Shown: positions 9,302-19,179, numbered from the stretch's first letter. The stretch is DNA of 64,000 bases from Lachnospiraceae bacterium (GCA_024696825.1 JAILGL010000071.1:1-64000), one strand, 5' to 3'. The notes: generated by a model not told the origin, from the sequence alone. Numbers and translations are program-made.

Positions 9302-10933
9302 ATGAGAAAAGTTATTAAGAAAGTCGTTGCAAGTGCACTTTCTGCTGCTCTCGTTCTTGGCCTTGGTGCTGCTTATACAGCTGCTCCTGCTAAGAAGGCA
9401 AGCGCTGCAACAAAGTACAAGAGCTATCGTGCTTATATTTCATATCAGACAAGTGCGTATGCTTTCCGTGATTTATGGGATGATGGTGTTGGAGCTAAGA
9501 CAGATCCTGCTTATGGTATTGAGCAGAGCATCTTCCAGGTTAAGCCAGTTGGTAATGGAGCAGATCAGTATGTATCATATTCACCACTTCTTCACATTGC
9601 TACACATAGTATTGGTAAGTATGTTTCTTCTGAGGGTAATTACTCAGCTGAACTTAAGAATATGGCTTGGCAGGGTGGCCCATACAAGGCTAACTACACA
9701 GAGTGCGAAATCACAGGTCCTGGTACTTACAGTGTAAAGATGGAATTACCTGATACATGGGAACTCGATGCTCCTACTCTTAAGAAAGAGCTCGCTACTA
9801 ACTTAGGTAATAACTTATTCACAGATGTTGAGAATAAGAATACTAACAAGTTTACAGATCAGTCTACCGGCAAAGAGACAAAGGCTGGTAACATCTTCAG
9901 ATTTGTATTCGCAAGTACAGATATTCCTAGAGCATTATTCGATGATGGTTCTATTAAGTTTGATAACATTAAGCTTTTAGTTGACGGTGTTGAGGTTAAC
10001 AGCGTTGACAATGCTTCAGCTGGTGCTAAGGGTAACGGTGGTGTTAAGGATGACGAAACAGATTACTGTGTAATCACTCCTCTTAACTACTATGACAGCA
10101 CATCTAATAATTCTTCAGTTTGTAAGAAGATGACATTTGATGCACCTAAGAAATCTCTCGAGGTACAGTTTACTGTATCTGGTGATTTCATTAATGCATC
10201 AGGTTCTAACGCTCCTTCACAGAAGAAGTTTGTTCAGGGTCTTTCAGTTGCTCAGGGTATAAACAGTGATTATGTTGCTACAGTAACACAGGCTCAGAAC
10301 ACTGACGGAACATTTAAGACTTTATATGAGTATGCAAACCAGTATAGCGAACTCGTTTCATGTGATACTAAGGAAGAAGCTCAGAAGGGTGCTAAGGCTT
10401 CTGCTGAGGAAAAGGCTGCTGCAGCTGCTGCTGTTACATGCGCTGGTGTTGCTACAGGTAAGACATTTACTGCTGCTTCAGCAGGATATAGCTCACTTAA
10501 GGCTAAGGTTCTTAAGTCAGCACGTACTGACGGTACTGCAGGTACTGTTGCAATCGCTGGTACAACATCTAAGAACATTACATCTTTCGATTGTCCTTCA
10601 GTAATTTACTACAATGGATTCGTATATAATGTAACTCAGATTAATTCTGCAGCATTCAAGAACTGCAAGAAGCTTAGTGAGGTAGAGCTTGGAAGCAAGA
10701 TTACTACTATCGCTGCTAACGCATTCTATGGTTGTAAGAAGTTACAGTACTTAAAGCTTAACAGAGTTCCTTCAACAGTTAAGAAGAACGCTTTCAAGGG
10801 TTGCAAGAAGAAGATTTATGTATCAGGTAAGTCTCCTAAGAATGCAGTTAAGAAGCTTAAGAACGGAAGCAAATATAAGAAGTTTGCTGTTGATCCAGGT
10901 CAGGAGAAGGTTGTTAATAAGCTTTATGACTAA
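9302..10933 (+). CDS. Secreted protein of unknown function with C-terminal BspA/LRR_5-like repeats
   Basis: RBS AAGGAGG at 9287 supports start at 9302 (ORF track 9245). MRKVIKKVVASALSAALVLGLGAAYTAAPAKKASA signal peptide; C-term INSAAFKNCKKLSEVELGSKITTIAANAFYGCKKLQYLKL. Confidence 0.85.
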   Translation: MRKVIKKVVASALSAALVLGLGAAYTAAPAKKASAATKYKSYRAYISYQTSAYAFRDLWDDGVGAKTDPAYGIEQSIFQVKPVGNGADQYVSYSPLLHIATHSIGKYVSSEGNYSAELKNMAWQGGPYKANYTECEITGPGTYSVKMELPDTWELDAPTLKKELATNLGNNLFTDVENKNTNKFTDQSTGKETKAGNIFRFVFASTDIPRALFDDGSIKFDNIKLLVDGVEVNSVDNASAGAKGNGGVKDDETDYCVITPLNYYDSTSNNSSVCKKMTFDAPKKSLEVQFTVSGDFINASGSNAPSQKKFVQGLSVAQGINSDYVATVTQAQNTDGTFKTLYEYANQYSELVSCDTKEEAQKGAKASAEEKAAAAAAVTCAGVATGKTFTAASAGYSSLKAKVLKSARTDGTAGTVAIAGTTSKNITSFDCPSVIYYNGFVYNVTQINSAAFKNCKKLSEVELGSKITTIAANAFYGCKKLQYLKLNRVPSTVKKNAFKGCKKKIYVSGKSPKNAVKKLKNGSKYKKFAVDPGQEKVVNKLYD

Positions 10934-10991
10934 TATCTAACATAAGGATTAATTCCTTAGATTTAGAATAATAATTAATTATAATAATTCG

Positions 10992-11024
10992 AAGGGCGGT
11001 AACCTTAAGGTTATCGCCCTTTTT
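10992..11024 (+). terminator. Intrinsic terminator of the plus-strand secreted protein gene
   Basis: AAGGGCGGTAACC TTAA GGTTATCGCCCTTTTT. Confidence 0.9.
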
Positions 11025-11033
11025 ATACTACAT

Positions 11034-11071
11034 AAAAAAGTGCTTAAGTTAATTACCTAACCTAAGCACTT
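11034..11071 (-). terminator. Intrinsic terminator downstream of ileS
   Basis: AAGTGCTTA (11039-11047) / TAAGCACTT (11063-11071), A-run at 11034 giving a T-run on minus. Confidence 0.8.
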
Positions 11072-11104
11072 CTATAATATTTAAAAATATTTGTTACTCT
11101 TCTA

Positions 11105-14100
11105 TCAGTCTATTTTCTCTACTGAAAGATTAACTGCCTCGCCATTAATCTTCCAATCCTTAGTATATCCTGATAAGCTTCCAAAGCTTATATCCTTAGC
11201 CATGGCTGCCTTTGTAACCTCATCCTTGTTATCCTGAAGAATCTTAACAAGCTTATCGTTACCATCGATTCCAATGGTAATATAATCCATAACCTCAAAC
11301 TGAGCTTCCTTACGCATAGTCTGAATCTTACTGATAATCTCTCTTACAAAGCCTTCCTCTATAAGCTCAGGAGTAAGAGTTGTATCAAGAGCAACTGTAA
11401 CTCCATGATCAGACATAGTTACATATCCCTCAGCCTTAGCTGTCTCTATAAGAAGATCTTCCTTAGCGATACTTACCTTCTCACCATTTAACTCTATGGT
11501 AAGTGAACCGGTCTCATCTAATTCCCTCATAGCAGCCTTAGAATCCACATTTTCAAGTATCTGCTTAACCTGTCCTATATCCTTACCAAATCTTCTTCCT
11601 AAGGTCTTAAGAAGTGGTTTAAAGGAATATGAACTAAAGGAATCCATGTTATCTGTCTCTTCTACTGCCTTAAGGTTAAGCTCATCCTTAATAATATCGA
11701 GATAGTATTCAGAAAGCTTATCCTCAGCATTTACATACATTTTAGCAACAGGCTGTCTGTTCTTAATAGCTGCCTCATTACGAGCTGCTCTACCAAGAAC
11801 AACTACATTTAAGACTGTCTCCATATCCTTCTCAAGCTTCTCATCGATTAAGTCTTCCTTAACCTCTGGGAATGCACAGAGATGAATACTCTCTGGAGCC
11901 TCTTTATCTATAGAGCATACAAGGTTTCTATAGATTTCCTCAGTCATAAATGGAATCATAGGTGCTGCAGCCTTAGAGATAGTTACAAGTGCTGTGTAAA
12001 GAGTCATATAAGCATTAATCTTATCCTGCTCCATACCCTTAGCCCAGAATCTGTCTCTACAACGTCTTACATACCAGTTACTCATGTCATCTACAAAGCT
12101 CTGTAAAGCCTTTGCAGTCTCAGGAATCTTATAAGCATTAAGATTCTCATCAACAGCCTTTACTGTAGAATTCAACTTTGAAAGTAACCATTTATCCATA
12201 ACAGCGAGCTTATCATATGAAAGCTCATACTTAGTAGCATCGAAATTATCGATATTAGCATAGAGAACGAAGAATGCATAGGTGTTCCAAAGGGTACCCA
12301 TGAACTTTCTCTGTCCTTCCTTAACTGCATCCTCATGGAAACGGTTAGGTAACCATGGAGCTGAGTTAATGTAGAAGTACCATCTAATAGCATCTGCACC
12401 GTAATTCTCAAGGGCCTGCATAGGTTCTACTGCATTTCCCTTTGACTTACTCATCTTCTGTCCGTCCTTATCCTGAACATGTCCAAGAACGATTACATTC
12501 TCATATGGAGCCTTGTCAAATAAAAGTGTTGACTCAGCCATAAGTGAATAGAACCAGCCTCTGGTCTGATCTACAGCCTCAGAGATAAACTGTGCAGGAT
12601 ACTGCTCTGTAAATAAGTCCTCATTTTCAAATGGATAGTGATGCTGAGCAAATGGCATAGCTCCTGAATCAAACCAGCAGTCTATAACCTCAGGTACTCT
12701 CTTCATAGTCTTTCCACAGTCAGGACATTTAATAGTAACCTTATCGATATATGGTCTGTGAAGCTCTACCTTGGCATTTTCAGGATCTCCTGAAAGCTTA
12801 GCGAGCTCCTCTCTTGAACCTACTGATAATCTGTGACCGCAATCCTCGCACTCCCAGATATTTAATGGTGTTCCCCAATAACGGTTACGCGAAATACCCC
12901 AGTCCTGGATATTCTCAAGCCAGTCACCAAAACGGCCCTTACCGATATTCTCAGGAATCCAGTTAACAGTATTATTATTGTTAACAAGATTATCTCTAAC
13001 CTCTGTCATCTTAATAAACCATGACTCTCTTGCATAGTAAATAAGTGGTGTATCACATCTCCAACAGAATGGATAATCATGCTCAAACTTAGGAGCATTA
13101 TATAATAACTTTCTAGAGCTTAAATTCTTAATTACCTCTGGGTCAGCATCCTTAACGAACATACCTCCAAATGGAGTCTCATCTGACATATTACCCTTTG
13201 AATCTACAAACTGTACAAATGGAAGGTCATAATTTCTACCTACCTTAGAGTCGTCCTCACCGAAAGCTGGAGCAATATGAACTATACCGGTACCATCTGA
13301 CATAGTTACATATTCATCACAGGTAATGAAAAATGCCTTCTTACGCTGCTTCTCGGCAACCTTTCCTGCACACTCAAAAAGTGGCTCATACTCCATATAC
13401 TCCATATCCTTACCTGTAAAGGTATCAAGGATTTCATAAGCCTTACTTCCATCCTCTGAAAGTGGTGAAAGCACTGTATCAAGAAGTGCCTCAGCCAGGT
13501 AGTAGGTATAACCGTCTACAGCCTTAACCTTGCAATAGGTATCATGTGGGTTAACACAAAGTGCTACATTAGAAGGAAGTGTCCATGGAGTGGTGGTCCA
13601 TGCAAGGAAATATTCATCCTTATCCTTAAGCTTAAATCTAGCTACAGCTGAACGCTCCTTAACAGCCTTATAGCCTTGCGCTACCTCGTGTGATGAAAGA
13701 GGTGTTCCACATCTAGGACAATAAGGAACTACCTTAAAGCCCTTGTAAAGAAGACCCTTTTCCCATATTTTCTTTAATGCCCACCACTCAGACTCGATAA
13801 AGTCATCATGATAGGTTACATATGGATCATCCATATCAGCCCAGAAACCAACTCGACTGGAGAACCGCTCCCACATCTCCTTATATTTCCAAACTGACTC
13901 CTTACATTTCTCTATAAATGGCTCTAAACCATACTCTTCTATCTGCTCCTTACCATCAAGGCCAAGAAGCTTCTCAACTTCAAGCTCTACAGGAAGACCG
14001 TGTGTATCCCAACCGGCTTTTCTAGGAACGTAGTAGCCCTTCATGGTCTTATATCTTGGAATCATATCCTTTATAACTCTTGTAAGAACATGGCCTATAT

Positions 14101-14269
14101 GAGGCTGTCCGTTAGCTGTAGGAGGTCCGTCGTAAAATGTATACTTAGGGCTTCCTTCACGAATCTTCATAGACTTTCTAAAAATGTCATTGTCATTCCA
14201 GAACTTCTCAACATTTTTTTCTCTCTCGACAAAATTCAAATCTGTAGATACTTTACTGTACATAATCAT
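11105..14269 (-). CDS. ileS: Isoleucyl-tRNA synthetase, type 2 (eukaryote/archaeal-like) architecture
   Basis: FYDGPPTANGQPHIGHVLTRV, GWDTHGLPVELEVEKLLG, DGQKMSKSKGNAVEP, WYVRRCRDRFWAKG; 1054 aa. Confidence 0.95.
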   Translation of the reverse strand: MIMYSKVSTDLNFVEREKNVEKFWNDNDIFRKSMKIREGSPKYTFYDGPPTANGQPHIGHVLTRVIKDMIPRYKTMKGYYVPRKAGWDTHGLPVELEVEKLLGLDGKEQIEEYGLEPFIEKCKESVWKYKEMWERFSSRVGFWADMDDPYVTYHDDFIESEWWALKKIWEKGLLYKGFKVVPYCPRCGTPLSSHEVAQGYKAVKERSAVARFKLKDKDEYFLAWTTTPWTLPSNVALCVNPHDTYCKVKAVDGYTYYLAEALLDTVLSPLSEDGSKAYEILDTFTGKDMEYMEYEPLFECAGKVAEKQRKKAFFITCDEYVTMSDGTGIVHIAPAFGEDDSKVGRNYDLPFVQFVDSKGNMSDETPFGGMFVKDADPEVIKNLSSRKLLYNAPKFEHDYPFCWRCDTPLIYYARESWFIKMTEVRDNLVNNNNTVNWIPENIGKGRFGDWLENIQDWGISRNRYWGTPLNIWECEDCGHRLSVGSREELAKLSGDPENAKVELHRPYIDKVTIKCPDCGKTMKRVPEVIDCWFDSGAMPFAQHHYPFENEDLFTEQYPAQFISEAVDQTRGWFYSLMAESTLLFDKAPYENVIVLGHVQDKDGQKMSKSKGNAVEPMQALENYGADAIRWYFYINSAPWLPNRFHEDAVKEGQRKFMGTLWNTYAFFVLYANIDNFDATKYELSYDKLAVMDKWLLSKLNSTVKAVDENLNAYKIPETAKALQSFVDDMSNWYVRRCRDRFWAKGMEQDKINAYMTLYTALVTISKAAAPMIPFMTEEIYRNLVCSIDKEAPESIHLCAFPEVKEDLIDEKLEKDMETVLNVVVLGRAARNEAAIKNRQPVAKMYVNAEDKLSEYYLDIIKDELNLKAVEETDNMDSFSSYSFKPLLKTLGRRFGKDIGQVKQILENVDSKAAMRELDETGSLTIELNGEKVSIAKEDLLIETAKAEGYVTMSDHGVTVALDTTLTPELIEEGFVREIISKIQTMRKEAQFEVMDYITIGIDGNDKLVKILQDNKDEVTKAAMAKDISFGSLSGYTKDWKINGEAVNLSVEKID

Positions 14270-14319
14270 ATACCCTTCCTAATGTAGTAATAATTATAAA
14301 ACCTCCATAAATAGAGGAG

Positions 14320-14393
14320 TCGAGGTGACAGGATTCGAACCTGCGACCTCTGCGTCCCGAACGCAGCGCTATACCAAACTTAGCCACACCTCG
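14320..14393 (-). tRNA. tRNA-Pro (anticodon CGG)
   Basis: Minus strand CGAGGTG-TG-GCTA-AGTTTGGTA-TAGC-G-CTGCG-TTCGGGA-CGCAG-AGGTC-GCAGG-TTCGAAT-CCTGT-CACCTCG-A; full cloverleaf; anticodon loop TTCGGGA. Confidence 0.93.
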
Positions 14394-14415
14394 GAAATGC
14401 TTAAAATCAAATAAA

Positions 14416-14441
14416 AGGGTTCCATATTAGGAACCCTTTAA
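14416..14441 (-). terminator. Intrinsic terminator downstream of htpG, just before tRNA-Pro
   Basis: AAAGGGTTCC / GGAACCCTTT with T-rich minus-strand tail. Confidence 0.7.
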
Positions 14442-14489
14442 TTATATATTTCTTTTACAAATAAGTCAAACCCTTATTAACTCTATATT

Positions 14490-16631
14490 TTATTTTGCAA
14501 GCTTTAACATAATCTCATTACTTCTTGCTACAAACTTAGTCATGGCATCAGCTGAAAGTGGGCTGTTTGCAAGGCTTGCAAGGTCATAGAGCTGCTCGCA
14601 GAACATATCGATATCCTTATCCTCTGCATCCTTATTATCAAGGATGTATTTTACAAGGTCATTATCTACGTTAAGTACAAGTGTTCCCGCAGAACCAAAC
14701 ATATCTCCCATATAAGCTCCGTCGCCGCCCATGGAATACATCTTCATCATATCCTGCATACGACGTGTATCCTCATCTACAACTAAGATTGAAGAAATGT
14801 TCTTGTCCTTTAAGCTCTTAGCCTCAACCACAAGACCTTCATTATCAAGAGCCTTCTTAAATACACCTGAAAGCTCCTCTGAAAGCTTCTTTAATGTCTC
14901 TTCATCTGACTCATCAGTAACATCCTCATCTAATGAAGAATCGATTCTCTTAAACTTAACCTTAACCTTTCTCTTATCCTCAAAGGCCTCTATATCAAAC
15001 TGCTCAAGCTGAGAGATAAATGGCTGATCAATTGTATGTGTAAGAACAAGAGCATTTAATCCCTCATCCTTAAACATATTTACATACTGGCTCTGCTGCT
15101 GTAAATCAGTTGCATAATAAACAGTAGCCTCTGTAACCTTATTCTCCTCTGTAGCTGTATCTTCGCTGTTGTCATCTGCATTTTCAGCTTCTTCAGCATT
15201 TTCAGTATCTTTATTATCAGCATCCTCTGCCTCATCCTTAGCAAGCTTTCCTGAAGCCTCTACATACTCCGGAAGTGTAGTATATTTACCCTCAAGGTCC
15301 TTAAATATAACATATTCCTTAATATTCTCACGGAACTTATCATCCTTTAAGCAACCATATTTGATAAATGGACTAATGTCATCCCAATACTTCTCATAAT
15401 CCTCTCTCTTGGTCTTAAACATACCTGAAAGCTTATCAGCAACCTTCTTTGTAATATACTCAGAAATCTTCTTAACAAAACCATCATTCTGAAGTGCAGA
15501 TCTGGATACATTAAGAGGTAAATCAGGGCAGTCGATAACACCCTTAAGAAGCATAAGGAACTCAGGAATAACCTCTTTAATATTATCAGCGATAAATACC
15601 TGACTATTGTAAAGCTTTATAACCCCCTCAAGGTTCTCATACTGAGTATTAACCTTAGGAAAGTAAAGAATACCCTTTAAGTTAAATGGATAGTCCATAT
15701 TTAAATGGATCCAGAAAAGCGGCTCTCTATAGTCATTAAATACCTTTCTATAGAAGTCTCTGTACTCCTCATCTGAAACCTCATTAGGATGCTTCATCCA
15801 TAAAGGATTAGTATCACTTATGGAAACAGGACGCTTCTCAATCTTAACCTTCTTCTTCTCAGGACTAATCTCTACTGTTTCCTTAGTACCGTCCTCATTC
15901 TCCTTTTCCTCTGTTTTAGCTGGCTCTACAATATGCTCAACTACAACATCATCCTCCTTTAAATCCTCCTCAGGAATGGTCTCATACTCTGTAGGAGCCC
16001 CCTCCTTATTTAAGAAGATTTCAACAGGCATAAATGAAGAATACTTATTAAGTACCTCTCTTACTCTGTACTCATTGGCAAACTCAAGGGAATCCTCTGA
16101 AAGATGAAGGGTAATGGTTGTACCAACCTCTGCCTTATTTCCATCAGCCATCTCGAAGTTAATACCACCTTCAGACTCCCAATGTACTGCTGTTGCCCCA
16201 TCCTTATAGGATAAGGTATCTATCTCAACTATATCTGAAACCATAAATGCAGAATAAAAACCAAGTCCGAAATGACCTATAATCTGATCTCCGCTGTCCT
16301 TATCCTTGTATTTCTCAAGGAAATCAGTAGCACCTGAAAATGCCACCTGGTTAATGTACTCCTTAACCTCATCAGCTGTCATACCGATACCATTATCAGT
16401 AAATGTAAGTGTCTTCTCTTCTGTATTAACACTAACCTGTATAGCTGCCTTATATCCATCTGGAAGGTCGCTTTCTCCCATGGCATCAAGCTTTTTTCTC
16501 TTAGTAATGGCATCTGATGCATTAGAAACCATCTCTCTAATAAATATATCGTGATCTGAATATAACCACTTTTTAATTATAGGGAACATATTCTCTGATT
16601 CGATTGATAAACTGCCTTTAATATTTTCCAT
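14490..16631 (-). CDS. htpG: Molecular chaperone HtpG (Hsp90)
   Basis: IFIREMVSNASDAITKRKK, LTFTDNGIGMTADEV, IIGHFGLGFYSAFMVSD, NVSRSALQND. Confidence 0.97.
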   Translation of the reverse strand: MENIKGSLSIESENMFPIIKKWLYSDHDIFIREMVSNASDAITKRKKLDAMGESDLPDGYKAAIQVSVNTEEKTLTFTDNGIGMTADEVKEYINQVAFSGATDFLEKYKDKDSGDQIIGHFGLGFYSAFMVSDIVEIDTLSYKDGATAVHWESEGGINFEMADGNKAEVGTTITLHLSEDSLEFANEYRVREVLNKYSSFMPVEIFLNKEGAPTEYETIPEEDLKEDDVVVEHIVEPAKTEEKENEDGTKETVEISPEKKKVKIEKRPVSISDTNPLWMKHPNEVSDEEYRDFYRKVFNDYREPLFWIHLNMDYPFNLKGILYFPKVNTQYENLEGVIKLYNSQVFIADNIKEVIPEFLMLLKGVIDCPDLPLNVSRSALQNDGFVKKISEYITKKVADKLSGMFKTKREDYEKYWDDISPFIKYGCLKDDKFRENIKEYVIFKDLEGKYTTLPEYVEASGKLAKDEAEDADNKDTENAEEAENADDNSEDTATEENKVTEATVYYATDLQQQSQYVNMFKDEGLNALVLTHTIDQPFISQLEQFDIEAFEDKRKVKVKFKRIDSSLDEDVTDESDEETLKKLSEELSGVFKKALDNEGLVVEAKSLKDKNISSILVVDEDTRRMQDMMKMYSMGGDGAYMGDMFGSAGTLVLNVDNDLVKYILDNKDAEDKDIDMFCEQLYDLASLANSPLSADAMTKFVARSNEIMLKLAK

Positions 16632-16672
16632 AACTTAAACATCTCCAATCTGTTATTTTTAAGATATTTAAT

Positions 16673-16735
16673 ATGATAATACCTAAAATTATAAAAGTCA
16701 AGGATTTTTTAGCACTCTTTTTTAATGAGTGCTAA
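16673..16735 (-). promoter_or_regulatory. htpG promoter with perfect CIRCE (HrcA operator)
   Basis: TTAGCACTC-N9-GAGTGCTAA at 16709-16735 and minus promoter TTGACT-N17-TATCAT (16696-16701 / 16673-16678). Confidence 0.93.
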
Positions 16736-16765
16736 TAATTATTATAACCCTTTTAATTTTCCCAT

Positions 16766-16811
16766 AAAAAAACCTCTAAAAACGCTTGAATCTGCCGTTT
16801 TCAGAGGTTTG
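16766..16811 (-). terminator. Intrinsic terminator at the end of the exopolysaccharide operon
   Basis: AACCTCTAAAAACG / CGTTTTCAGAGGTT plus minus-strand T-run. Confidence 0.85.
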
Positions 16812-16890
16812 TATAATTAAATTATATTATTGTATTATACTGTATCCTAATAATTACTTCATAAAACACTACATAAGCATCTACAGACTT

Positions 16891-17619
16891 CTATTCATCA
16901 TCAGTTCCGTAGGTTCCATAGTAATTACCATAATATCTCTTATACTTACCATAACCGTAGCCATACTTTCCACCCTTATTTAAAACAACCTTATTAAGGA
17001 CTGCTCCAAGAATTCTACAACCACTCTTATCTATCTGATTCTTAACATCCTGAGCAAATCTGTAGCTTATCTCATTATTAGCTATTACAAGTACTATTCC
17101 ATCCACCTTTTCAGCTATAATAGCTGTATCTATAACTGCTCCAAGAGGAGGTGTATCAAGAATTACATAATCATATTTTTCCTTAAGCTTGTCAATCATA
17201 TCATTAAAAAGCTCAGTCTCGAGAAGCTCTGAAGGATTAGGAGCTGTCTGACCTGATATAATAACATCTACATTATCAAAATTAGTACTACAAATAACAT
17301 CATCGAGCTTCTTCTGTCCTGAAAGATAATGTGTAAGACCTGCCTCAATCTTTCCAAGCTTATATCTACCTGTAAGTACAGAACCACGAAGGTCTGCATC
17401 CACTATAATTACTTTATTTCCCGACTCTGCAAGAGAAAAACCAAGCTCAAAGGAAACCTGACTCTTTCCCTCATTAGGAGTACAACTGGTAAATGCTATT
17501 ACCTTTACATCGTTGCCACAAAATTTTATATTGGTTCTAAGGGTTTTATAAGCCTCCTTAGAACTATAGCTTAAATCTTTTCTATTGGAAAATTCTACCT
17601 TTTTCAATTTATTCTCCAT
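16891..17619 (-). CDS. Bacterial tyrosine kinase, CpsD/CapB family
   Basis: AFTSCTPNEGKSQVSFELG Walker A, KVIIVDADLRGS, YDYVILDTPPLG, Tyr-rich tail YGYGYGKYKRYYGNYYGTYG. Confidence 0.93.
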   Translation of the reverse strand: MENKLKKVEFSNRKDLSYSSKEAYKTLRTNIKFCGNDVKVIAFTSCTPNEGKSQVSFELGFSLAESGNKVIIVDADLRGSVLTGRYKLGKIEAGLTHYLSGQKKLDDVICSTNFDNVDVIISGQTAPNPSELLETELFNDMIDKLKEKYDYVILDTPPLGAVIDTAIIAEKVDGIVLVIANNEISYRFAQDVKNQIDKSGCRILGAVLNKVVLNKGGKYGYGYGKYKRYYGNYYGTYGTDDE

Positions 17620-17644
17620 TCCAACACTGTAAATATGTGTTTAA

Positions 17645-18421
17645 TTACTTATTCTTCTTAGCTTCCTTTTTAAGCTTCTTTCTCTTTTTCTTGTAGTTCT
17701 TCTTTTCAAGTATTTCTCTCTCCTGCTCAGAAAGCATTGCAGAATCTACAGGAAGAATTGCTAAAGTATTAATACCAAGGTATTTCTCAATATCATCAGA
17801 AGACTTAATAGTATCATCCAAAAGGAATCTGACAATTATAATACCTGCACATAAAACCGCTCCTATAAGAGCTGCTATAACTGTATTTTTCTTAGTATTT
17901 GGTGAATCCTTATGAGAAGATATATGACCTGCCTCTACTATACCAGGCTCTGCTATATCCATAAGCTCTGCTATTCTAGTTCTGGATACCAAAGCATATT
18001 GGTCCACTATCTGTTTTGCCAGATAAGGATCAGGATTAGTAACTGAAATGCTTAAAATACGAGTATCAGCCTGATTGATAACAGATGTCTTACTAAGAAG
18101 CTGCTCGTAAGTCATATCCAAATCAAGATTCTCTATGACCTTTTCAACTACAGGTCTGCTCTTAACAACCACTATATAATCCTGTGTAAGCTGAGTACCT
18201 ATCTGTAAATCTGCAAGAGAGGTAATAGCTGTTGAAGAACCTCTTACTGCAATCTGTGCAGTAGAGCTATACATAGGTGTTACAAAAAACTTACAATAAC
18301 ACAGGGCTATTATTCCAAACACTAAAGCGGATAATATAATCATCCAAATCTTAGAAATGAGAAGTCCAAATATTTCCATTAAGTCAATCTCTATCTCATT
18401 TCCCTTGTTGTCCTTGTTCAT
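17645..18421 (-). CDS. Wzz/CpsC-type chain-length and kinase-activating protein
   Basis: IDLMEIFGLLISKIWMIILSALVFGI, YSSTAQIAV, C-terminal TM segment. Confidence 0.9.
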   Translation of the reverse strand: MNKDNKGNEIEIDLMEIFGLLISKIWMIILSALVFGIIALCYCKFFVTPMYSSTAQIAVRGSSTAITSLADLQIGTQLTQDYIVVVKSRPVVEKVIENLDLDMTYEQLLSKTSVINQADTRILSISVTNPDPYLAKQIVDQYALVSRTRIAELMDIAEPGIVEAGHISSHKDSPNTKKNTVIAALIGAVLCAGIIIVRFLLDDTIKSSDDIEKYLGINTLAILPVDSAMLSEQEREILEKKNYKKKRKKLKKEAKKNK

Positions 18422-18448
18422 AACCTTTAACTTTCCTTTCTAAGGTTT

Positions 18449-19165
18449 TTATAGATACTTACCGCTAACTATAAGCTTTGCATTCTCTTCAGTAATAGCT
18501 TTTGCGGCACGCTCTCCCACTGCCTTTTTTATTATTTCATAGCATTTTTTCATTTTAGGACGACGGTCCTCTGTATCATGACAGTCGCTTCCCACAAAAT
18601 GAACCATATTAGCTTTTAAAAGCTTCATAACAAACTTCCTTGTCTTGGAGAATAACCCTCCTTCAAATGAAGCTGTATTAATCTGAATATATGCTCCCTC
18701 TTTAATAAGGACATATACTCTTTCCAAATCCTCATAAAGACATTCATACCTCTCAGCATGAGCTATAATAGGGGTAAGGCCCTCATTTATAAGATCTCTC
18801 ACTGCATTTCTAATAGTTTTAAAGGAATCCTCAGGATAAAACTCCACCAGGCAGCATTTTGTATCTGCAAGCATTGGAATCCTTCCTTTATCAATATCTT
18901 CTATGATTCCTGCACTGTATAAAATCTCACAGCCTGTATATAATTCCATGGAAGGAAAATCCTTAGAAATCATATCGCTTACCTTGGCTGCAAGCTCCCT
19001 TATTTTATTAATATCCTGTCGGTTCCTACCCATATCATAATGAGGTGTTGCCATAACAGAAGTTATGCCTTCTTCCTCCATTATTTCTAACATCTGTCTG
19101 GTAACCTCTAAGCTTTTTGAGCCATCATCTATACCAGGCAATATATGCGTATGAATATCAAACAT
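18449..19165 (-). CDS. CpsB/CapC-type PHP tyrosine-protein phosphatase
   Basis: MFDIHTHILPGIDDGSKS, MATPHYD, PIIAHAERYE, FVGSDCHDTEDRRP. Confidence 0.93.
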   Translation of the reverse strand: MFDIHTHILPGIDDGSKSLEVTRQMLEIMEEEGITSVMATPHYDMGRNRQDINKIRELAAKVSDMISKDFPSMELYTGCEILYSAGIIEDIDKGRIPMLADTKCCLVEFYPEDSFKTIRNAVRDLINEGLTPIIAHAERYECLYEDLERVYVLIKEGAYIQINTASFEGGLFSKTRKFVMKLLKANMVHFVGSDCHDTEDRRPKMKKCYEIIKKAVGERAAKAITEENAKLIVSGKYL

Positions 19166-19179
19166 TCATGCCCCTCCCT

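Noticed and set aside
14270-14319. T-box riboswitch before ileS
   Set aside because: About 50 nt and no T-box sequence or terminator; not present.
15169-16554. Antisense ORFs over htpG
   Set aside because: Shadow ORFs of a conserved gene; no independent signals.
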